Assembly (NCBI GenBank): GCA_021927905.1 | Contig: BLLK01000051.1 | Span: 434,001 to 498,000, forward strand | Direction: 5' to 3' | DNA: 64,000 nucleotides | Source of the DNA: Chaetoceros tenuissimus | Taxonomy: Eukaryota > Bacillariophyta > Thalassiosirophyceae > Chaetocerotales > Chaetocerotaceae | In this document: in pieces, positions 10,195-19,005 of the stretch | Numbering within the stretch: the stretch's first letter is position 1 | How the letters are laid out: each line of letters begins with the position of its first letter | Notes under the pieces: model-generated | What the model saw: the letters and a program-made list of their open reading frames with translations, nothing else | What the model was told of the DNA's origin: nothing | Database searches by the model: none | Position numbers and translations under genes: made by a program

Positions 10195-11643
10195 TTATGC
10201 CTCGTTCCTGAATCCAGGCACGCGAACTTTGTTGTAGTGAATTCTGGGATATAGCTCCAAAGAAGATATTACTGATGGTAAGCTTTCCCCATACTCATTA
10301 TTTGATAAGATGCCAAGATTATCGTTCGAACTGTAATTAGCATCAATATCATTGAATATTTCATTAGCTAATTCATGTGGTTGTAGTCTTCTATCTTCAA
10401 CGCCAAGTGGTATATTCTCTATTTGTTCCGGAGGTTCCTGATGCTCACTTTCTTCCGAATCTCTCAAGGTACGATCATTTGGAACCTCCCCACCATTTTG
10501 AAGAACCAAATAAAAGGCGTGAAACCAACAATATTCTGGTTGCAATTGGCGTAGAAACTTTATTGCTGGCCTTGTAAAGACAAGAATATTGATTATCCCA
10601 GTGCTTGGATAGAGGATTGTAATGAGATAGTAGATTACTGGACTCATATCTTTGATGACCAATTTCCCGAGGAGCATGCCAAAACTTGAAATATAGACAT
10701 AGCCAGCATTGCAAACAATGAATACACCAACAAAGAGAAGTGCTTGCGTCATTGTTGTTCGCAAATAGAGAATGCGTAGTCTTTCAGCTCGTTGCTTCAA
10801 TATATTGTTTCGTAATGTTACTGCTACTTCTCCTTCTTGTTGTCTTGGATTTGTTTGAGGAGTTGATGGGTATCCTGACAAAATGCGGTACTTCTTATTT
10901 CTACTACATACATGAAAGATGATACATGCCATAAACGCTATGATGAGCGATAGACAAATGACAAAAATAGCAAAAATAACAAACATAACACCCGTCGTTA
11001 GTTCTGGGTTTTCACATTCTCCAAATATTTCCGGATGGGCATTACAACCTGTCGGGCTTAAGACAGGTCCACAATTCGCTCCGCTTGGAGCAGGATTGGT
11101 TGTACCCAATGCTTGCGTAACAACCACAAAAAGTAATGTGAAAAGACAAATGTATCGATGTATAAGTACTTCCTTGGCCAGAAATTGTGGATCGGTCATT
11201 TTCTTCTTTCCTGTCTTACAACAGTAGAAAAAACATAAGAAAGTTGTGTACATTGGAGACATGATCGAGCCAGCATTCAGCAGCATGCCAGCAAAGGAGC
11301 ATGAAGTATCGTTCCCTCTCCCCCAAGGTGAAAATACTGGATGTTTAGGGATTGCCAGGGGACCAATAGCCAATGAAAATGATAAAAGCATATCAGCTAA
11401 ACACAGACCAAATATGATCCGTCTATATGAATTCTTTGTAAGACCTGATCTTGTTTCATCTCCATTGTTTTGTGTCTTGAATCTTCGTGCCACACTAGCA
11501 GCGACTATGAAGGAAGCGATGAAACTCAAAGTTGAAACAACAACTTGTGTAATGACTCTAGGAGCATTCGTATTCACAAAAGCCGCCTGTTTTGTGCTAT
11601 CTTGTAGTAGCAGTGTTGAATTGTTGTTGAAATTTTCGTCCAT
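10195..11643 (-). CDS. Seven-transmembrane GPCR-like receptor 1
   Basis: Intronless, 482 residues. Seven hydrophobic segments are visible. TM1 lies around VVVSTLSFIASFIVAASVA, and TM2 contains IIFGLCLADMLLSFSLAIG. TM3 follows a conserved Cys, and TM4 contains LFTLLFVVVTQALG. TM5 follows a Cys-rich second extracellular loop (NCGPVLSPTGCNAHPEIFGEC). TM6 contains TQALLFVGVFIVC, and TM7 ends in NILVFTRPAIKFL. The last motif fits the end of TM7 in receptors of the cAMP-receptor/rhodopsin-like type. An N-terminal Asn-rich stretch could be glycosylated, and the C-tail is about 100 residues, acidic and Ser-rich. The ligand is unknown. Two relatives lie at 12.0-13.8 and 19.0-20.9 kb. It converges with the protease homologue (173 bp between stops). 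Confidence 0.88.
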   Translation of the reverse strand: MDENFNNNSTLLLQDSTKQAAFVNTNAPRVITQVVVSTLSFIASFIVAASVARRFKTQNNGDETRSGLTKNSYRRIIFGLCLADMLLSFSLAIGPLAIPKHPVFSPWGRGNDTSCSFAGMLLNAGSIMSPMYTTFLCFFYCCKTGKKKMTDPQFLAKEVLIHRYICLFTLLFVVVTQALGTTNPAPSGANCGPVLSPTGCNAHPEIFGECENPELTTGVMFVIFAIFVICLSLIIAFMACIIFHVCSRNKKYRILSGYPSTPQTNPRQQEGEVAVTLRNNILKQRAERLRILYLRTTMTQALLFVGVFIVCNAGYVYISSFGMLLGKLVIKDMSPVIYYLITILYPSTGIINILVFTRPAIKFLRQLQPEYCWFHAFYLVLQNGGEVPNDRTLRDSEESEHQEPPEQIENIPLGVEDRRLQPHELANEIFNDIDANYSSNDNLGILSNNEYGESLPSVISSLELYPRIHYNKVRVPGFRNEA

Positions 11644-12011
11644 CTTCTTCTTGTGTAAATCGAGGAAGAATAAGAGGACAAGTAGTATTTTTATAAAGCC
11701 GAAGGGGAAGTCCGTTCAAACAACACTTGTAAGAATCGAATATTTCGGTTAATCTAGAGGTGAATCGCCATTTGCCTTTCAAAAAACATCGACGGAGTAA
11801 CTCCTCTCCTCAACGTGATTGAGAACAAAATAGACAAATACACCGCCTTCCAGCTTTAAACGTCTCCAAAGGGACAAATGACTCTTAACTAAAACTTTAA
11901 AGCGGTCCTGTATCGATTGTACTAATTTGAAATACTTCCGAATAAAATTTCAAGTTCTCTTTCTATTTTATTAATTAGTTTGTATTTATATAGGTAAGCT
12001 ATGTTTATGTA
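11644..12011. other. Intergenic spacer between receptor genes 1 and 2
   Basis: 368 bp that must contain the promoter of receptor 1 and the 3' end of receptor 2, both on the minus strand. A T/A-rich block near 11950-12000 may belong to the 3' end of receptor 2. No gene is seen. Confidence 0.45.
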
Positions 12012-13799
12012 TTACATTCCATCAGAACTACTTGGCAACTGAAGAGGAAAGCAATTGTACCATTCATACTCTTCTTGCTTCAACTTTGTACCAATTTTCT
12101 TGCTTATTACACTTGATTCTTGTTGGTCACTCGATTTCGCTGACATTTCATGAGATACGAATCTACAATCTTCAGAAGATTCAATTCCACTTGGTATGAA
12201 TATTCCTTCAACACCATACGCCACACTATCAATTTGCTCTGCTTGATCTTGGTCATTCTCACTTTTCAAGAGATGCTTTGGTACTTCTCCTCCATTTCGA
12301 AGAATCAGATACAACAAAGTACAAAAAGAGTATTCTGGTTTTTCTTGCCTGAGAAAAACTATTCCAGGTCTAGTGAAGACTAGAATATTGATGATTCCAG
12401 TGCTGCAATAGAGCACAGTTCCACCATAGTAAATGACAGGGTTCATCTCGGCAATAGTTAGCTTTTTTCGCATCACACTGAAAGCCGTAACGTAGACATA
12501 CGTAGCGTTGGTTACAACAAAGGCTATAACAAAAAGAAATGCCTGTGTCAGAGCTGTTGTCAAATAGAGTCTTCGAAGTCTTTCTGCTTTCTCTCTCAAA
12601 GCGAAGGATCGTCGCTCTTCTTCTTCTTGCTCTTGATCCTCTGGTGGAGTAGAAGTGCTAGATCTCAACTGCGCTCCGCTTATGCTCTGATATTTCTTAC
12701 TTTCTCTACAGACATGAATAGTGACAAAAGTCATGAAGATAACTATGAAAACGAGAGAGATTAGGAAAATACCAAACACAATACCATTGATTGTAGTCAC
12801 GGATTCTACGTTTTTGCATTCTCCAAATATTTCCGGATGGGCATTACAACCTGTCGGGCTTAAGACGGGTCCACAATGCGCTCCTGAAGGAGCTGGATTA
12901 ATTGATCCTGTATATAAAGAAACAGACAAGACAATTATTGTCAAACACCAAATACATGAATGAATCGCGACTTCTCTTGTCTTGGGAATGGAGTCTCTTC
13001 TATCTGACAATTTTCTCTTGTAGTAATAGCATAGAAAAGTACTGTAGTAGGAACGACTGTTGAAGATCACGAAAAAGAAATGTAAAGGTCTTGTAGTCAA
13101 TATAATACTTACGTGTACATCGGAGACATGATAGATCCAGCCCCTAAACTTAAACCAGCAAAGTTACATGACATAGTATTTCCTTTTCCCCAAGGTGAAA
13201 ATACTTCATGTTTAGGAACAGCTAGCGGACCTATTTGTATCAAGAAAATGAGATGAGCGAAGGTATCATAGTATTACAAGCAAGTGAGAAAGGATAGGAA
13301 CATGTTAACAAACGTGAATCAAACTATGTTCCTTCAAAGATGGATGTAGTAATTGAATATTGTCCCTTACCTATTGCGAGTGAATAGGATAGAAACATAT
13401 CAGCCAAGCACAAGCCGAAGATGATCCTGAGAAGAGCGAAGGTATCATAGTCCAAGCAAGTGAGAAAGGATAGAAACATGTTAGCAAACGTGAATAAACT
13501 ACTATGTTCCTTCAAAGATGGCTGTAATGATTGAATATTGTCCCTTACCGTCTATACGGATTCTTAAATAGTAGGCCCAGTCCTCCTCCTCCACTATTTG
13601 TTTCAGTGTTTGCATCCTCATTTTTATTGCCTTTTCCTCCTCCTGCTACACTGATCGAAACCAGCAGGGAGGCAAGAAAACTCAAGATCGAAACTACAAC
13701 TTGTACTATCACCCTAGGGCAATGATTATTTGTATTGACTAAAGTTGCATCAGTGGTTGCTTGTGTTGCTTGAATTATTATCGAAGAGGGACCCGTCAT
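12012..13799 (-). CDS. Seven-transmembrane GPCR-like receptor 2 with twin introns
   Basis: Four exons on the minus strand: 13799-13549, 13426-13371, 13230-13113 and 13041-12012. They join in frame to give 484 residues. The frame extends upstream only with a GTG, so the ATG at 13799 is taken as the start. The protein follows receptor 1 throughout: YRRIIFGLCLADMFLSYSLAIG in TM2, the loop HCGPVLSPTGCNAHPEIFGEC, and NILVFTRPGIVFLR at the end of TM7. Receptor 1 has none of these three introns. Introns 1 (122 bp) and 2 (140 bp) are nearly the same sequence and flank a 56-bp exon; intron 3 (71 bp) is unrelated. The C-tail is acidic and Ser-rich. Splice junctions were placed by phase and by alignment to receptor 1, so the model is fairly firm. 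Confidence 0.85.
13231..13370 (-). repeat. Intron 2 of receptor 2, copy of intron 1
   Basis: 140-bp intron starting GTAAGGGACAATATTCAAT and ending ATACAAATAG. Most of its length matches intron 1 (13427-13548) with only a scatter of differences; intron 2 has about 19 extra bases before its acceptor. Both also hold a segment resembling part of the small exon between them (ATGTTYCTATCC followed by a TTCTCACTTGC-like run). Confidence 0.85.
13427..13548 (-). repeat. Intron 1 of receptor 2, copy of intron 2
   Basis: 122-bp intron with the same donor and the same internal sequence as intron 2, ending CTTCTCAG. The coding sequence on both sides is unrelated to that around intron 2, so the intron itself, not a whole exon-intron block, is duplicated. 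Confidence 0.85.
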
Positions 13800-14140
13800 C
13801 CTCGTGCATTTAGCGAACAAATCAAGTATTTTTAGTAGTGCTAGTAGAACTTTCACTCTCGTATCCAGAATACTATAAAAGATGCTTGAACTGTTGATTG
13901 CTTTATTGCTATATTTTCAATCTGATGTATCAATTTTGATGCTAGAGTAGAGAAAATGGTTCTCGTGTTGTATGCTGCATATATGTGTCTTCAAAAGCGG
14001 TCCTGTGAATAATAAGTACGAGGTAAGAAGTGTTCCGTATTTGTCGGAGGATGGTAGGGGAATTGTCTGAATAGATTGGACACGTGTCAAGAGACGCAGT
14101 AATACTATTTTACTATTCATTTTTGGAATCATTATTTTTT

Positions 14141-15238
14141 TTACAACTCTTCTGACTTCGATGTACTTTCCTCCAGCAACCTTGTTTCAACTTGAAAATT
14201 AGTTTCTAAGCTGGATTGATTACCATTTTGAGTGTCACTGGAATCATCACTTTCTACACTTGGTAATTCTTGAAACAATGATTTTGGTATCGTCGAAATT
14301 GCCGAAACTTTTCGAAAGATTTCTCCCATTCCACTATTGTATCCATTGTTTGCTCTATCTAAACATTGATGCTGATATTCTCGCTCATCTTGAAATTGTT
14401 TCCTTCCGCTGCTATCTACATGAGTCACAGTTGATATTCTTCCTTGTGTAGGATCAGGCAGCGGCTCTTGAGCATTTGGTGCAACACCATTTTCCATTTT
14501 CGCATCTTGCGAGTCAAAGAACATGCTAATAATTATATATCCATTGTCAGATAAAGTAGCATTCTCCAAAGCCCCTGTTTCACGATTGCATCTAACTTCT
14601 GGGGCAGTTTTTTCAATAGTTGTTTCTTGTCTGCCATAAAAAGGTTGTACAAAAGGTTTCGTCAATTCTTCAGGATGATCACATGGATTGCCAATGACTG
14701 CAAATGTAAATTCTTTAGGACCATCAATCAGTTCAATAGTTTTCGTATCAACTCGAATAAAGTCTTGGGTATCACATACACATGGCCAACAGCAATAGTG
14801 CATATAACCAGTCCTATATTCAACTTCTGTTTGATATAATTTTGGGACCATTGGCAATGTTAATCTATAACGATTGTAATCACTTGGACGCACAGGCGAG
14901 CCACTGACTGCACAAAATGCACTGAAAAACATGATTAGTTGGGATTCTGCCATCTGATCCGATCTATCCAGAAGAAAAGACGACCATTTATGTGAAGCTG
15001 CATTTCTGTTTCCATGTCGAAATATTTTATTATATTCTCGATGAAGATCTGTCGCTGATGCTCTAGGATTGGAGATAGGTGCCCAAGGTTCAACCTTTTT
15101 TATGCTGTTTGCTTCTGTTGTTGCTGCAGATTGCTCATGGGTAGTAGTCGAAGAAGAAGCAGAAACTTCAAAAACCACTGATGAATGATTCACCAGAAAG
15201 ATCAGAGACGAAACTGCTCCGAAAAATCGATGCTTCAT
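14141..15238 (-). CDS. Secreted Cys-rich protein with a CCWPCVCD motif
   Basis: Single exon, 365 residues. An N-terminal hydrophobic stretch (FFGAVSSLIFLVNHSSVVFEV) reads as a signal peptide and is followed by a Ser/Thr-rich linker. The core (~70-200) contains FFSAFCAVSGSPVRPSDYNRY and then HYCCWPCVCDTQDFIRVDTK, with a further Cys in GNPCDHPEEL. The cluster of four Cys in eight residues suggests metal binding or a redox site; that is inference. The last ~100 residues are acidic and Ser-rich. I do not recognise the family by name. It is divergent from a MerT/MerP-like membrane protein 324 bp away, which has its own Cys motifs, so the two may share control. I cannot show a functional link. Confidence 0.8.
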   Translation of the reverse strand: MKHRFFGAVSSLIFLVNHSSVVFEVSASSSTTTHEQSAATTEANSIKKVEPWAPISNPRASATDLHREYNKIFRHGNRNAASHKWSSFLLDRSDQMAESQLIMFFSAFCAVSGSPVRPSDYNRYRLTLPMVPKLYQTEVEYRTGYMHYCCWPCVCDTQDFIRVDTKTIELIDGPKEFTFAVIGNPCDHPEELTKPFVQPFYGRQETTIEKTAPEVRCNRETGALENATLSDNGYIIISMFFDSQDAKMENGVAPNAQEPLPDPTQGRISTVTHVDSSGRKQFQDEREYQHQCLDRANNGYNSGMGEIFRKVSAISTIPKSLFQELPSVESDDSSDTQNGNQSSLETNFQVETRLLEESTSKSEEL

Positions 15239-15562
15239 ACTCTATCAAAAAGAAAATATATAAGTTTATTGTAGTTGTACTCAAATTCTGTTTTTGTGTT
15301 TACTATGTAATCATCTCATATCATCATCAGCACAAACTAGCAAAACATTGAAATGGAGAAGAATGAGAGAAAAGCGGGCAAAGAAGAAAATGACTCACAC
15401 TTTTTGTACTGGCTATTGCAACGTCATTATCATCAATAGCCGTCATTGTTAATTCGCTCATCATCACATCCTACAGCAAAAACGAAAACCTCCTTTTCCT
15501 TTTTGGACTTCTATGAAACAAAAAAAGTAATTAAATCAATCACTCGAATGCGTTGAAATAGG
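15239..15562. promoter_or_regulatory. Shared divergent promoter region
   Basis: 324 bp between the starts of the Cys-rich secreted protein and the MerT/MerP-like protein. It must carry both promoters. No palindrome or repeated box stands out by eye. Confidence 0.4.
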
Positions 15563-16363
15563 ATGAAGACACTAAATATTAAAAATGAGAACGTAAAGAT
15601 GAAGAAGCAGTACCTCATGACAGACGATGGGTTTCTTGCTTCTTTCTTCATTCATCTTTCCCTATTTCTCTCCATTGCCTACATTTGCCATCGGAACATA
15701 TATCCTTCATTTACGATATTCATATCCGACATATATTATGAAATCATTGAATACATGATGAAGACAGCCAATCAATTCGCTTGTTGGTCAATCTTGGGAC
15801 TTTTATCTTCAGCATGTTGTGCGATACAAATCATTCTCAATGCATTTTCAATGGGATGTGCCAGTTTCAATACAGTTCTTGGACCTTTGAGACCAATGTT
15901 TGTTGCATTGACTGTGATGGCACAGGGAGCGTCTTGGTTCACAGCTTTTCAAAATGGATTGTTTCATAAAACTTTCAGAAATGATTTTCAAGATGACAAT
16001 ACTAGAAAGAGTTTGCAAATGGTAGTGGCTGGTAGTATAGTGTCTCTCACCATGACAATTATGCCTGAAATATTGGCATGGAATTCAATCAAACGGCAAT
16101 CGGTTTCAAAGGTGGAAAATAGAGATGGGAATGTTATTGACTTGAAGTTTCGCATTGAGTCCATGGGATGTGCATCTTGTGTCTCGACTGTTTCTAAAGT
16201 ATTAGAAGCCTGTGATGGAATTTTAAAGCATTCCGTATCGTTTGAAAAGGGTGTGGTATATGTAACATACAATCGTGAAAAAGCAGATGTAGACAAGGCA
16301 TGGACCGAAATTCAAGAAAAGCTGACAGATGCTGGATTCCCACCTAATAAAATAGAAGGATGA
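15563..16363 (+). CDS. MerT-like membrane region fused to an HMA metal-binding domain
   Basis: 266 residues. After an N-terminal hydrophobic segment (~25-50) comes LLSSACCAIQIILNAFSMGCASFNTVLGPLRP. Its CC pair in a helix, followed by a PxRP-like ending, recalls the mercuric transporter MerT. Another hydrophobic segment (~145-165) precedes a C-terminal heavy-metal-associated domain (~195-262) with SMGCASCVSTV, the M-x-C-x2-C binding loop, as in MerP or copper chaperones. The arrangement suggests a membrane protein that takes metal from its own soluble domain; which metal is not shown. The start could be any of several early Met codons. The stop is 12 bp from that of the convergent gene, so the mRNA ends must overlap. 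A paralogue lies at 63163-63942. Confidence 0.8.
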   Translation: MKTLNIKNENVKMKKQYLMTDDGFLASFFIHLSLFLSIAYICHRNIYPSFTIFISDIYYEIIEYMMKTANQFACWSILGLLSSACCAIQIILNAFSMGCASFNTVLGPLRPMFVALTVMAQGASWFTAFQNGLFHKTFRNDFQDDNTRKSLQMVVAGSIVSLTMTIMPEILAWNSIKRQSVSKVENRDGNVIDLKFRIESMGCASCVSTVSKVLEACDGILKHSVSFEKGVVYVTYNREKADVDKAWTEIQEKLTDAGFPPNKIEG

Positions 16364-16375
16364 TAATATATTGAC

Positions 16376-17599
16376 TTATATCTTTGTTTTCTTGTTATCG
16401 TCATCAGTAGCATCACTCTTTCGTCGCTTGTCGTTATTAACTTGAATTTGAATACCTGCACCAAAATGTTCTCGTACAATATGACCATTATTCCAAGTAA
16501 CAATTGGTAGATAGTATACATCTCTTCCATGCCAATATTTTCTACGAACACCATCCCATTCACTATCCTTCACTTCGATTTGGCAAGTTGCGAATTCACT
16601 GTCGAGACCCATTTGCTGCAGTTGCAATTTCACACATTGACATGCCACACCATGAAAGAATAAATTATCCGGAGCTAGTCCATTGAAGAAGGAATAGATA
16701 CCGTTGGGTTTACTAAGCATCTTTGCAACATAGGAATGAAAATCTTCAAGATCTGTAAAATGTTCCCCATAGGTATCGTAAAACATTCCATCAAACATAA
16801 CTCCTTCATTCATGAGCTTTGGCAATTCATCTTGCCATCTTCCAAAACATATTCTAACATTTGGTCTTTTGTCCCAGCCATCATTCAACATTTTCTTGTA
16901 TACATCTGGATGAGCTTCAATAATGAAATGCATCTTTGGTTCTAATTTTTGCAAAGCTGTATCAATTATCCCCATTCCAAAACCTACATTTAGAACCACT
17001 TTTCCCTTTTGTGAATTTCCAGTAATAATGGAAGCATGAGCATCCATCAATGGTCTTTCCCACTCCATCATGACAGCATCATCATCTTCGTCCAACAAAG
17101 CAGTATTGGCAGCATTGTACCTTACATTCTGATTCAAGTAATCAGGTTTCGTACATGGTTCATGACCTACAGGTCTTGATTCTGTACTAGGTGCGAGATT
17201 AGGATCCATGCCACCATTTTGCATTTGCAATCTAATCGCTGCCCCTAATAACAACTCAGCTTTGGTACCCGCATCCACTAACAAATTGACAATGTCCCAA
17301 TGTTGCTTATTCATGGCATAATCACCAGCACAGAGTCCTTTACGACAAACTGCATTCCAAGGTGCACCCTCTTCCAATAACTTTTGACAAATGTTTAAAT
17401 GTCCCGCATCAGCTGCTGCCATGAGTGGTGAGATTCCAGTGGCTTGATCTTGAAGTGCTGCTGCGAGAGGTGGGTTGGTGTATTGACGAGATTCTTCGAG
17501 ATAAGAGGAAATGAGTTGTAGGTTGCCGTCTGTACATGCTTGTAGCATTTTATGCACTGCTTCTTCATTATAAGGCTGATTTTGTTGTTCAGTTGCCAT
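16376..17599 (-). CDS. RMT2-type protein arginine delta-N-methyltransferase with ankyrin repeats
   Basis: Single exon, 407 residues. Residues ~50-120 form ankyrin repeats (TGISPLMAAADAGHLNICQKLLEEGAP). The C-terminal half is a class I SAM-dependent methyltransferase: VVLNVGFGMGIIDTAL (~197) is the SAM-binding loop, FIIEAHPDVYKKM the acidic strand, then RWQDELPKL, FDGMFYDTYGEHF and the late block GVRRKYWHGRDVYYLP. Ankyrin repeats followed by this domain are the layout of yeast Rmt2, which methylates the delta nitrogen of an arginine in ribosomal protein L12. The same substrate is inferred here. The length matches the family. It is divergent from TRM13 with 267 bp between starts. Confidence 0.9.
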   Translation of the reverse strand: MATEQQNQPYNEEAVHKMLQACTDGNLQLISSYLEESRQYTNPPLAAALQDQATGISPLMAAADAGHLNICQKLLEEGAPWNAVCRKGLCAGDYAMNKQHWDIVNLLVDAGTKAELLLGAAIRLQMQNGGMDPNLAPSTESRPVGHEPCTKPDYLNQNVRYNAANTALLDEDDDAVMMEWERPLMDAHASIITGNSQKGKVVLNVGFGMGIIDTALQKLEPKMHFIIEAHPDVYKKMLNDGWDKRPNVRICFGRWQDELPKLMNEGVMFDGMFYDTYGEHFTDLEDFHSYVAKMLSKPNGIYSFFNGLAPDNLFFHGVACQCVKLQLQQMGLDSEFATCQIEVKDSEWDGVRRKYWHGRDVYYLPIVTWNNGHIVREHFGAGIQIQVNNDKRRKSDATDDDNKKTKI

Positions 17600-17866
17600 G
17601 TTGGAGTTTTTATATATTTGAATAGAGTTATAAGGAGAGCTTTACATAAATGAATGTGTAAAATAAGTACTTGTATAATGAATGACTTGAAAATAAACTT
17701 GATTTTCTTTGGAAAAATGAATGGCTTTGAAGGGGTTGAAGTTCACGTATGGCGGTTATAACGGCTTTCTCCGTGGCATCTCTTTTCTCATTGATTCGAT
17801 ACCTACTAGATTCTTCATTCACTAATCTATTTTCAGAGTTAGACGCATACTATTCTAAAAGCAATC

Positions 17867-18964
17867 ATGAGTCATCAACCAGAAACAGATCTAGGCAAAA
17901 GATCACGTAGCAAAATAAGTAACATAACTGGAATGCAAGTTCAAAGTCTACTCCACAAGCTCCAAATAATTCAACCGTTTTTACCCAATATTCCATTTTG
18001 CGAAATCATTTCAGATCAAGATTATGACAAAGGTGAAGCGAATGTATCCAATAATGAAAAAAATGGAAAGCATGTCTTACAGGAAGTTTCCATAATTGGT
18101 CATTTGAGAAGAATCCAAGCGTTGAAAACTTGTAATAGAGCTATTGAATTAGGTGCGGGGACTGCTAGACTTTCTGATCGATTGCAAAAGGTTACGGAAT
18201 GTAAATTGGACCATGTATTGATTGATCGACAGGAATTTCATGACAATCATTGCAGAAATCGGATATTGAAGGCTAGGATATGTAAATGTTGCAAAGATAC
18301 GGGAAAGGATAGGCGTAAGGTTGAACGTGTCACTGTGGATATTGGTTCCTTAAAAATGGAACAGTTTCTTTGCGAAGTAGATGGTGATTGTAACAAAATA
18401 CAAGCACTCTGCATGTCCAAGCATCTTTGTGGACCAGCGTGTGATTTGGCTTTATCTTCATTGTCTAGAGCAGTCGACAAAATCAATTGTATGCCACCAA
18501 CGGCAATTGCAACTTGTTGTCATTATTTATGTGATTGGGATTGTTTTTCGGGTAAAGACTTTTGGATTGCTTTAGGTCTGACGGAAGAAGATTTCATTGT
18601 TGCTACAACTGTCAGTCAATGGGCTTCTTTGCAGGATAAGAAGAAGATGAAGAGAGACAGCAGTAACAAGAATGATTTACAAGAGTCAATTACTCCTTTA
18701 CCAAATCTCTTCCAAGTTGCCTCGCAAATTAAAGATGCTCTCGCAAATGTTGATGAAGAAGAGCAGGCAAATAATTTCATTTCTAGTCAAGAGTTTGAGA
18801 GGACATTTTCTAGAGAAGCAAAGGCTCAGCTTGGAATCCGATTGAAACAGCTTTTTGACTTTTCTCGTGCAAGCTTCTGTCAGCAGATTGGGTATGAACA
18901 TGTAGAACTAGTACGATATACTACGCTCTCAGTAGAAAATAGATTACTTATAATGTACAAGTAG
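17867..18964 (+). CDS. TRM13: tRNA 2'-O-methyltransferase Trm13
   Basis: 365 residues, single exon. Family blocks are clear: a SAM loop IELGAGTARLSDRL (~93), MSKHLCGPACDLALSSL (~184), the signature IATCCHYLCDWDCF (~214), and the C-terminal YTTLSVENRLLIMYK. Trm13 methylates the ribose of position 4 in the acceptor stem of certain tRNAs. Yeast Trm13 is about 110 residues longer and has N-terminal CCCH and CHHC zinc fingers. Here the start (MSHQPETDLGKRS) runs straight into the methyltransferase region, and neither finger is visible upstream or within. Either the fingers are lost or an upstream exon has been missed. It is convergent with receptor 3 (41 bp between stops). Confidence 0.92.
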   Translation: MSHQPETDLGKRSRSKISNITGMQVQSLLHKLQIIQPFLPNIPFCEIISDQDYDKGEANVSNNEKNGKHVLQEVSIIGHLRRIQALKTCNRAIELGAGTARLSDRLQKVTECKLDHVLIDRQEFHDNHCRNRILKARICKCCKDTGKDRRKVERVTVDIGSLKMEQFLCEVDGDCNKIQALCMSKHLCGPACDLALSSLSRAVDKINCMPPTAIATCCHYLCDWDCFSGKDFWIALGLTEEDFIVATTVSQWASLQDKKKMKRDSSNKNDLQESITPLPNLFQVASQIKDALANVDEEEQANNFISSQEFERTFSREAKAQLGIRLKQLFDFSRASFCQQIGYEHVELVRYTTLSVENRLLIMYK

Positions 18965-19005
18965 ATAAAGAGTTTATTTGTTTAAGGTGCTATCCACTAT
19001 TTATA

